DNA of 9,114 bases from Campylobacterota bacterium (lineage in GTDB: Bacteria > Campylobacterota > Campylobacteria > Campylobacterales > JALSKU01). The DNA lies in assembly GCA_013153915.1 (NCBI GenBank), contig JAADDL010000151.1, positions 1 to 9,114 of the forward strand, read 5' to 3'. The position numbers were made by a program, and so were the translations under genes. This document shows positions 1 through 5,414 of this stretch, in pieces. The notes under the pieces were generated by a model that saw only the letters and a list, made by a program, of their open reading frames with translations, searched no databases and was not told where the DNA came from. Numbering within the stretch: the first letter of the stretch is position 1; every line of letters starts with the position of its first letter.

Positions 1-1845
1 ATCGTCAATATAGTCGACGCCAATACTCTTTCTAGAAATCTTATCTTTACTATGCAACTTCTTGATATGCAAAAGAAGATGATACTGATAGTAAATATGG
101 TTGACGAGATAGAGAAAAAAGGCGGAAAGATAGACAAAGATAAGCTCGAGACTCTTCTTGGGATACCCGTTATCTTGGCTTCGGCAAAAGAGGGCAGAGG
201 GGTTGACAAGATAGTCGATACCATCATAGAGGCTTATGAAAAAAAAGAGTATAAAAATAAGATTTACTACAATGAAAGAGTAGAGCTTAGGATAGAAAAG
301 CTTGCTAAAACTCTGCAAAAATCCCCCCATTTTAAAGACGAAAAGTATGCTAGATTTATAGCTATAAGACTTCTTGATAGAGATGAACAAGTTTATAAGA
401 TCATACACGATTTGCCTATCTTTATAGAAGTTCATGAAATGCTTGAAAAGATGTATAAAAATCTTGAAGCTGAGTTTGACGAGGAGAGTACGGCCGATAT
501 ACTGTCAAACGAAAGAGCCGCGCTCGCTCACAATCTTCAAATGGAGTGTTTAAAGCTTCCCGAGATTGAAGAGAGTCTTAGCGAAAAGATAGACAATATC
601 CTTATCCATCCGCTGTTTGGATTTCCTATATTTTTGTTTTTTATGTGGGCACTTTTTCAGCTTACATTTGAGCTAGGGCATATACCTATGGGGTGGATAG
701 ACTCAATATTTAGTGAGAGCGCAAACTATCTCTCATCCGTTTTGCCTAAGGGCGACTTTAACTCTCTTTTGACCGAAGGTATCATACCCGCCGTGGGTGC
801 GGTGGTGATGTTTTTGCCAAATATTTTGGTGCTTTTTTTGGGTATCAATCTTTTAGAACAAACGGGATATATGGCTAGAGCGGCATATTTGATGGACGGA
901 TTTTTAAAGAGATTCGGGCTTCAGGGAAAAGCTTTTGTACCTTTGGTAAGCGGTTTTGGTTGTACCGTGCCGGCGTATATGGCGGCAAGAACTTTGAAAA
1001 ATCCAAAAGACAGGATCATAACGATGCTTGTTTTGGGATTTATGAGTTGCGGAGCTAGACTGCCTATATATGTTTTGGTGATAGCCGCCTTTTTTGCCGA
1101 GCACAATCCGGGAAATGTTTTGTTTGCCATCTATCTTAGCGGCGCTGTTTTGGGACTTATAGTGGCAAAGATACTAAGAACGGTACTTTTTAAAGGCGAG
1201 CCCGAACCGTTTGTCATGGAGATACCGCCGTATAGATTTCCCTCTATCAAATCTTTAACGATGGATTTATGGATAAAAACAAAAATGTTTTTGAAAAAGG
1301 CGGGAACTTTTATAGCCGGTGCGGCGATGATCATCTGGTTTTTAAGCACTTATCCTCATCATCCAAATATCATCAAAGATTATGAGGCAAAGATAACCGC
1401 CGCTACAAGTCAAATAAAAAAACAAGAGCTTCAAAATGAACTAAAAGCTAAACTTTTAGGCGAGAGTTATCTAGGACAGATAGGAAAAACCATCAACCCT
1501 ATATTTAAACCTTTAGGGTTTGATTGGAGGATGAGCGTATCGGTTGTAGCGGGGCTTGCCGCAAAAGAGACGGTAGTATCGACCATGGGCACGCTATATG
1601 CGGTAGGAGATAGCGGCAAAAGCAACGGACTTATTAAAAAGATGCAAGAAAATATAGATTTTAAAGCCGCTATAGCGCTTATCATTATCATCATGACATA
1701 TTCACCTTGTTTGGCGGCTATGAGTACATTTTATGCCGAGATACCTCAGTGGGCATGGAGGACATTTTATACTATATATCCAAATGTTGTAGCTTGGCTT
1801 TTGGCGTTTTTCGCATATAAAATGTTAGCTTTAATGGGATATTAG
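1..1845 (+). CDS. feoB: Ferrous iron transporter FeoB, 5'-truncated by the window edge
   Basis: FeoB is the inner-membrane Fe2+ permease with a cytoplasmic N-terminal GTPase domain. The reading frame is open from base 1, so the ATG at 52 is internal and the gene starts outside the window. The visible 614 residues begin just after the G3 box, in the VDANTLSRNL stretch typical of FeoB. By comparison with E. coli FeoB, roughly 85-90 residues holding G1, G2 and G3 are missing. Seen here (numbering from base 1) are G4 as NMVD at 32-35, G5 as ASAK at 60-63, a helical spacer to about 195, then the multi-pass membrane part. The two gate repeats are conserved: GFGCTVPAYMAAR with Cys321 and MSCGARLPIY with Cys350. 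AAKETVVSTMGTLY of the C-terminal half is also intact. No frameshift is seen. It is followed 13 bp later by feoA on the same strand. Regulation, probably by Fur, cannot be judged because the promoter is outside the window. Confidence 0.97.
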   Translation: MVNIVDANTLSRNLIFTMQLLDMQKKMILIVNMVDEIEKKGGKIDKDKLETLLGIPVILASAKEGRGVDKIVDTIIEAYEKKEYKNKIYYNERVELRIEKLAKTLQKSPHFKDEKYARFIAIRLLDRDEQVYKIIHDLPIFIEVHEMLEKMYKNLEAEFDEESTADILSNERAALAHNLQMECLKLPEIEESLSEKIDNILIHPLFGFPIFLFFMWALFQLTFELGHIPMGWIDSIFSESANYLSSVLPKGDFNSLLTEGIIPAVGAVVMFLPNILVLFLGINLLEQTGYMARAAYLMDGFLKRFGLQGKAFVPLVSGFGCTVPAYMAARTLKNPKDRIITMLVLGFMSCGARLPIYVLVIAAFFAEHNPGNVLFAIYLSGAVLGLIVAKILRTVLFKGEPEPFVMEIPPYRFPSIKSLTMDLWIKTKMFLKKAGTFIAGAAMIIWFLSTYPHHPNIIKDYEAKITAATSQIKKQELQNELKAKLLGESYLGQIGKTINPIFKPLGFDWRMSVSVVAGLAAKETVVSTMGTLYAVGDSGKSNGLIKKMQENIDFKAAIALIIIIMTYSPCLAAMSTFYAEIPQWAWRTFYTIYPNVVAWLLAFFAYKMLALMGY

Positions 1846-1858
1846 GTATAATACGGTT

Positions 1859-2155
1859 ATGAAATTAAGCGAACTTGAAAAAGGGCAAAAAGCCATCATA
1901 AAAGAGATAGACCTACCCGAAGAGTTGAAGCAAAGACTCCACTCTTTAGGACTTGTAAAAAACGAACTTATCCATGTGTGTAGAGTGGGTTTTATGAAGG
2001 GTAGTTTCTATCTAAAGATAAACTTCGACTCTTGCGTTATCGTTAGTAAAAATGAAGCTGACCATATAGAGGTCGAGCTTGCCGGTAAAGGCATGAGGCA
2101 CCGCTGGGGAAAAAGATTTTTTGATGGATGTCAAAGCTGTTGCCAAGAGGAGTGA
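1859..2155 (+). CDS. feoA: FeoA-family protein with a Cys-rich C-terminal tail
   Basis: FeoA is a small cytoplasmic SH3-like protein that supports FeoB activity, probably by contact with the transporter. The 98 residues start MKLSELEKGQKAII and contain the family-typical LHSLGL (28-32) followed by the beta-strand core VCRVGFMKGSFYLKINFDSCVIVSKNEADHIEVE, which ends near residue 74. FeoA proteins are usually about 75-85 residues. This one carries some 24 extra residues, basic at first (KGMRHRWGKR) and ending GCQSCCQEE, with Cys91, Cys94 and Cys95 in a C-x2-C-C pattern that could bind metal or an Fe-S cluster. The core also has Cys41 and Cys59. The gene order feoB-feoA is the reverse of the common feoA-feoB arrangement. 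The 13-bp gap to feoB suggests one transcript. The Shine-Dalgarno is weak (only TAGG at 1843-1846). A TATAAT at 1847-1852 could be a chance match or an internal near-leaderless promoter. Confidence 0.93.
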   Translation: MKLSELEKGQKAIIKEIDLPEELKQRLHSLGLVKNELIHVCRVGFMKGSFYLKINFDSCVIVSKNEADHIEVELAGKGMRHRWGKRFFDGCQSCCQEE

Positions 2156-2197
2156 GTAAAATCATAATAATTTTGGCAAAACTATCTTTGTTTTGTA

Positions 2198-2226
2198 TTG
2201 ATAATTAATATAGTTTTAACTATAAT
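2198..2226 (+). promoter_or_regulatory. Near-consensus sigma-70 promoter for the ATPase gene
   Basis: TTGATA (2198-2203) and a perfect TATAAT (2221-2226) are separated by exactly 17 bp. Transcription should start near 2233, about 35 nt before the GTG start at 2269. This is the best promoter in the window and implies that the ATPase gene is transcribed independently of feoBA. Such a clear -35 box is unusual for Campylobacterota, where -35 elements are usually weak, which fits an acquired gene. No strong terminator is visible between feoA and this promoter, so some read-through is possible. Confidence 0.7.
2209..2224. promoter_or_regulatory. 16-bp inverted repeat overlapping the ATPase promoter (candidate operator 1)
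   Basis: TATAGTTTTAACTATA has perfect 7-bp arms (TATAGTT / AACTATA) around a 2-bp centre. It covers the right half of the promoter spacer and the first four bases of the -10 box. A protein bound here would block RNA polymerase. It matches the second inverted repeat at 2242-2257 in 13 of 16 positions. The function is inferred. AT-rich DNA gives some palindromes by chance, but the pair is harder to dismiss than one alone. Confidence 0.45.
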
Positions 2227-2241
2227 AATAATATACTTTTT

Positions 2242-2257
2242 TATAGATAAAACTATA
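2242..2257. promoter_or_regulatory. 16-bp inverted repeat in the ATPase leader (candidate operator 2)
   Basis: TATAGATAAAACTATA has 5-bp arms (TATAG / CTATA) around a 6-bp centre and would lie at about +10 to +25 of the transcript. Its centre is 33 bp, about three helical turns, from the centre of the repeat at 2209-2224, so both would face the same side of the DNA. The 12-mer AAAACTATAAAA that overlaps it (2249-2260) recurs exactly inside the gene at 2308-2319, possibly a further half-site or chance in a Lys-rich stretch. Confidence 0.4.
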
Positions 2258-2268
2258 AAAGGCTACTT

Positions 2269-3474
2269 GTGTTAGATAGATTGAGATTGTTTCAAAATGC
2301 ACTGTTAAAAACTATAAAAACAAAATATAAACGATACTTTTACGGTGAGCTTATAAATGATGAAAAACTTTTAGCAATAGTTGGGGCAAGAGGAGTCGGA
2401 AAAACTACAACACTTTTGCAGTATCTAAAAGAGCATAAATTTCCAAATTCAAAAAAACTTTATATTAGTGTCGATTGGTTTGATAGCAAGAGTTTGTTTG
2501 ATGTAGCTCATGAATTTTATAAAAACGGCGGAAAATTACTTATAATAGACGAAATACACAAATATCCAAAGTTTGAAAAAGAGTTAAAAAATATCTATGA
2601 TATTTTAGATATGAGAGTAATTATTAGCGGTAGTAGTGCTTTATCTATAAATCATGCAAAGGCGGATTTAAGTAGAAGGCTTTTGAAAAAAGAGGTAAAG
2701 GGGTTGTCTTTTAGAGAGTTTTTAGAGTTTAAGTATAAAACTTCTTTTAAAACATATACTTTAGATGATATGCTCCAAAATCATGTAGATATAGCTTATG
2801 AGATATTGCAAAACATAGAGCTTCCTTCAATCGAGCCTGATTTTAAAGAGTATCTGCAAATCGGATATTATCCGTTTTATTTTCAAAACAAAGATAGCTC
2901 ATCTTATCTTTTGAAGCTAAAAGAGACTATAAATATAGTTTTAGAGGTAGATATTCCGACTATTACAAATATAAGGTATGCAACAATTAAGAAATTTAAA
3001 AAACTCATAGAGTTTATCTGTGTAAGTTCTCCTTATACTCCAAATATGCAAACACTGCTATCAAATATTGATATGCATAAAAACGAATATAGCGAGCTTT
3101 ATATGTATCTGGATTTTTTACAAAAAGCAAAAATTTTAAGACTTTGCAAAAGTGCAAATAAAAAAGACAAGATTTTAACCAAACCGGAAAAGATTTATCT
3201 AAATAATACAAATTTACATTTTGCATATTGTAACAATAGTGAAATCGGAACTTTAAGAGAGAGTTTTTTTGCTTCTATGATGGAAGATTACGAGTTATAT
3301 ATACCAAAACAAGGAGATTTTTTAGTGGATGAAAAGTATATTTTTGAAGTGGGCGGAGCTAAAAAAAGCTTTAAGCAGATAAAAGATATACCAAATAGTT
3401 ATGTAGTATCCGATGATTTTGAGATAGGAAGCGGCAATAAAATTCCGTTATGGCTTTTTGGATTTTTGTATTGA
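2269..3474 (+). CDS. AAA_14/DUF4143-family ATPase, accessory, function unknown
   Basis: The 401-residue protein has an N-terminal AAA-type P-loop domain: Walker A GARGVGKT at 39-46 with Lys45, Walker B KLLIIDEIH with Asp94-Glu95, and a sensor-1-like VIISGSSAL at 117-125. Arg136-Arg137 (LSRRLL) follow. The C-terminal part resembles DUF4143: GDFLVDEKYIFEVGGAKKSFKQ around 349-369, with Asp350, Glu360 and Lys365/366, and a final GNKIPLWLFGFLY. That part resembles a PD-(D/E)xK nuclease fold, but the usual ExK spacing is not present, so catalysis is doubtful. No membrane segment or signal peptide is seen. The start is GTG at 2269, with AAGG at 2259-2262 as ribosome binding site; TTG at 2281 is a weaker choice. 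The gene is much more AT-rich than feoB (22%, 27% and 33% GC in three 60-base lines, against 45% in one line of feoB). It has its own promoter, which suggests transfer. Members are widespread and patchy; their role is not established. Confidence 0.85.
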   Translation: MLDRLRLFQNALLKTIKTKYKRYFYGELINDEKLLAIVGARGVGKTTTLLQYLKEHKFPNSKKLYISVDWFDSKSLFDVAHEFYKNGGKLLIIDEIHKYPKFEKELKNIYDILDMRVIISGSSALSINHAKADLSRRLLKKEVKGLSFREFLEFKYKTSFKTYTLDDMLQNHVDIAYEILQNIELPSIEPDFKEYLQIGYYPFYFQNKDSSSYLLKLKETINIVLEVDIPTITNIRYATIKKFKKLIEFICVSSPYTPNMQTLLSNIDMHKNEYSELYMYLDFLQKAKILRLCKSANKKDKILTKPEKIYLNNTNLHFAYCNNSEIGTLRESFFASMMEDYELYIPKQGDFLVDEKYIFEVGGAKKSFKQIKDIPNSYVVSDDFEIGSGNKIPLWLFGFLY

Positions 3475-3481
3475 TTTGTAC

Positions 3482-4381
3482 TTAATGTTCCACGGAGTCG
3501 TCATACGGGTCTAAATGTATGGTGATACTCCAATCACTCTCTTTATCCAACTCTTTTATCTTCTCCTCTATGCTGTCGGAGATATTGTGAGCTTCAACCA
3601 AAGATATATCGGGGGTCATTACCACATGCACATCCACAAAGTTTGTTTTTCCGCTTCTTCTTGTCTTTAAAAAGTGGTAGTCGGTTACGCCGTTTTCGCT
3701 GATGATGATGTCTTGTATCTTTTCAACCAATTCTTTATCCAAAGCTACATCCAAAAGCATTAAAACACCCTCTTTTATGATAGAGTAAGCCGAGTAAATG
3801 ATATATATGGCTATGGCTACTCCGAAAATGGAGTCGATGATCTGAATACCCGTTATCTTTATAAGCACAAGGGCAAGAAGTATGGCTCCGTTGCTATAGA
3901 TGTCTGTTTTGTAGTGGAGTGCGTCTGAGCGAATAACAAGGTTGTTTGTCTTTTTTGCTACCATATTTAAAAATATAACCAACCCTATGGTTAGTACCAA
4001 AGAGGCTATCATCACCCATATAGAAACGCCTAAAAGTTCGACAGTCTCTTTTTTGATAGCTTTTCTGATGGATTCGTAAAATATATATAGACCCGATACC
4101 GTGATAACGGTCCCTTCTATCACCGCTGCAAGAGCTTCTATCTTGCCTCTTCCGTAGTTAAACTCTTCATCTGCAGGCTCTTCAGCCTTTGTGATAGCAA
4201 AGAGGTTAAAAGCGGAGACGATAAGGTCAAGCACGGAGTCGATGGCGCTTGCGAGGACTGAAACCGAACCGCTTAAGATGCCGATAGTGAGTTTTATAAG
4301 TATAAGTATGGTAGCTACGGTGCTTGAAACAATAGTCGCTTTTCTCTCTAGTGTCAAATCTATCCTTTTAGTGTCGCCCAT
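3482..4381 (-). CDS. fieF: FieF-like cation diffusion facilitator (divalent metal efflux)
   Basis: This is an inner-membrane cation/proton antiporter that exports Zn2+, Fe2+ or similar ions. It is 299 residues, the usual length for the YiiP/FieF group, with about six membrane helices and a cytoplasmic C-terminal domain. The transport site is the DDHD set: Asp48 and Asp52 in SAIDSVLD, and His156 and Asp160 in SDALHYKTD. The loop after TM2 reads DEEFNYGRGK; the acidic residue of YiiP site B is kept (Asp71), while its His75 is replaced by Arg78. The C-terminal dimer metal site is present: the His of YHFLKTRRSG, then VDVH, EAH and IHLDP. The ATG at 4381 overlaps aguA by 22 nt and has no good Shine-Dalgarno. 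TTG at 4357, two bases after the aguA stop and preceded by AAAAGGA, would give a protein eight residues shorter that keeps all helices. It ends 7 bp from the convergent ATPase gene. The substrate cannot be fixed from sequence. Confidence 0.93.
   Translation of the reverse strand: MGDTKRIDLTLERKATIVSSTVATILILIKLTIGILSGSVSVLASAIDSVLDLIVSAFNLFAITKAEEPADEEFNYGRGKIEALAAVIEGTVITVSGLYIFYESIRKAIKKETVELLGVSIWVMIASLVLTIGLVIFLNMVAKKTNNLVIRSDALHYKTDIYSNGAILLALVLIKITGIQIIDSIFGVAIAIYIIYSAYSIIKEGVLMLLDVALDKELVEKIQDIIISENGVTDYHFLKTRRSGKTNFVDVHVVMTPDISLVEAHNISDSIEEKIKELDKESDWSITIHLDPYDDSVEH
4355..4369 (-). promoter_or_regulatory. Ribosome binding site that supports an alternative TTG start for fieF
   Basis: On the - strand, AAAAGGA lies at 4369-4363 and a TTG in the fieF frame at 4357-4355, five bases further on. 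The aguA stop codon (4362-4360) sits between them. This is normal spacing for initiation or re-initiation. The upstream ATG at 4381-4379 has no purine-rich run at the right distance. The family alignment starts close to the TTG, so both starts give a complete transporter. Confidence 0.5.
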
Positions 4382-5352
4382 CTATTTATGGTAGCGCAGT
4401 GGATGCTACCGTGTTCTTTGATGAGTGTTGTTGAATCTATCGGAATTATATCACGATTTTTATAAAAAGATTTAAAAAATTCCAAAACTTCATTGTCTTT
4501 TTCATCGTTATAGACGGGTACGAGTAGTGCGTCGTTTAGCAAAAGAAAGTTTATATAAGTTGCGGGCAATCTTTCGTTTTTATAAAATTTAGCCGACGGC
4601 AACGGTAGAGGGATGAGGTTAAAACCGCTTTTTTGAAGCTCTTTTTCCATTTTATCCAACTCAAAGAAATGTTTATCGTTTTTGTCGTAACATTTTGTGT
4701 AAACTATGCTCTTTTCATCGACAAATCTCGCTAAAGTATCTACATGAGAGTCTGTGTCATCGCCTTCTAAATAGCCATTTTCAAGCCACAATATACGGTT
4801 TAGTCCAAAGAGTTTTTTTAGTAAATTTTCTATCTCTTTTTGGGAGTGCGAGCTGTTTCTATTGTTATTTAAAAGGCATTTTGTCGTCGTTAGAAGCACC
4901 CCTTTTCCGTTTGAGTCTATGCTTCCGCCTTCTAGTATAAAATCGATACTTTTTAGAGTGTTTTTGTAAAGCTTGTTTTCATAAACTCTTTTGTTTAGTC
5001 TATTATCAAGAGAGGCTTCAAACTTGCCTCCCCAGCCGTTAAAAATAAAATCGTACGAGATTATTTTGTCGTCGTTAAACACGTCAATGGCGCCGTAATC
5101 TCTTATCCAAGTATCGTTTGTGGGTATTTGGGCGTAGATTATATTTGGATTGTCTATATCTTTTAGTATAGTTTTTACTCTTTGGATATCATCACATATG
5201 ACAAGGCATTTTTGGTATCTTGAGATAGCTTTTATCATTTGGGTATATGTCTTTTCTATCTCGTCCAAACAGTATATCCAGTCGCTTTTTGAGTGTGGAA
5301 AAGTAAGCATTATCGAATCTTGCTTCTCCCACTCCGCAGGCAGTCTAAACAC
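4360..5352 (-). CDS. aguA: Agmatine deiminase (peptidylarginine deiminase family)
   Basis: It hydrolyses agmatine to N-carbamoylputrescine and ammonia (EC 3.5.3.12), a cytosolic step from arginine towards putrescine and other polyamines. The 330 residues span a complete PAD_porph-type alpha/beta propeller. The N-terminus MFRLPAEWEKQDSIMLTFPH is family-typical. The catalytic set is visible: Asp in TNDTWIRDYG, Glu in ILEGGSIDSNG, His in GDDTDSHVDTLARF, and the nucleophile Cys319 in HGSIHCATINRW. The start is GTG at 5352, placed by GGAG (5364-5361) eight bases upstream; no other good start lies between it and the family N-terminus. It is the first gene of an operon with the fieF-like transporter and is divergent from the two-component system. 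No carbamoylputrescine amidohydrolase (aguB) is in the window, so the rest of the pathway would be elsewhere. A related deiminase specificity is possible, but agmatine is the normal reading for this group. Confidence 0.92.
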   Translation of the reverse strand: MFRLPAEWEKQDSIMLTFPHSKSDWIYCLDEIEKTYTQMIKAISRYQKCLVICDDIQRVKTILKDIDNPNIIYAQIPTNDTWIRDYGAIDVFNDDKIISYDFIFNGWGGKFEASLDNRLNKRVYENKLYKNTLKSIDFILEGGSIDSNGKGVLLTTTKCLLNNNRNSSHSQKEIENLLKKLFGLNRILWLENGYLEGDDTDSHVDTLARFVDEKSIVYTKCYDKNDKHFFELDKMEKELQKSGFNLIPLPLPSAKFYKNERLPATYINFLLLNDALLVPVYNDEKDNEVLEFFKSFYKNRDIIPIDSTTLIKEHGSIHCATINRWATLKG

Positions 5353-5360
5353 TTTATACG

Positions 5361-5379
5361 CTCCAAATAAAATATTTGG
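5361..5379 (-). promoter_or_regulatory. Palindrome that pairs with the aguA Shine-Dalgarno
   Basis: Bases 5363-5379 form a 17-bp palindrome, CCAAATA-AAA-TATTTGG, with perfect 7-bp arms. In the aguA transcript it folds into a 7-bp hairpin with a 3-nt loop whose 3' arm includes the GG of the Shine-Dalgarno GGAG (5364-5361). As DNA it could be an operator in the divergent region between aguA and the kinase gene; as RNA it could lower aguA translation. The stem is mostly A-U, so the RNA effect may be modest. Confidence 0.4.
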
Positions 5380-5380
5380 T

Positions 5381-5386
5381 ATTATA
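5381..5386 (-). promoter_or_regulatory. -10 box for the aguA-fieF operon
   Basis: A perfect TATAAT on the - strand (5386-5381) lies 29 nt before the GTG start of aguA, so transcription would begin near 5375. Upstream there is a T-rich stretch and no recognisable -35 hexamer, which is the normal pattern for vegetative promoters in Campylobacterota. The divergent kinase gene has no equally clear -10; the best is TATAAG at 5398-5403, too close to its start to be convincing. Confidence 0.45.
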
Positions 5387-5414
5387 TTTAAAAAAGTTAT
5401 AAGAGTGGATAAAA

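Noticed and set aside
904..1694. Several 66-75-residue reading frames on the - strand inside feoB
   Set aside because: They lie opposite a conserved gene, resemble no family, and have no ribosome binding sites. Shadows of feoB.
1847..1852. Perfect TATAAT between feoB and feoA
   Set aside because: It leaves only about 7 nt to the feoA ATG, has no -35 partner, and the 13-bp gap makes co-transcription with feoB likelier. AT-rich sequence gives such hexamers by chance.
2177..2195. CAAAAC / GTTTTG hairpin after feoA as terminator
   Set aside because: The 6-bp stem has a single G-C pair at each end, a 7-nt loop and no T run after it. Too weak to call.
2249..2319. Exact 12-mer AAAACTATAAAA at 2249-2260 and 2308-2319 as a mobile-element repeat
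   Set aside because: The second copy is inside the ATPase coding sequence in a Lys/Ile-rich stretch, and there is no transposase, target duplication or matching end.
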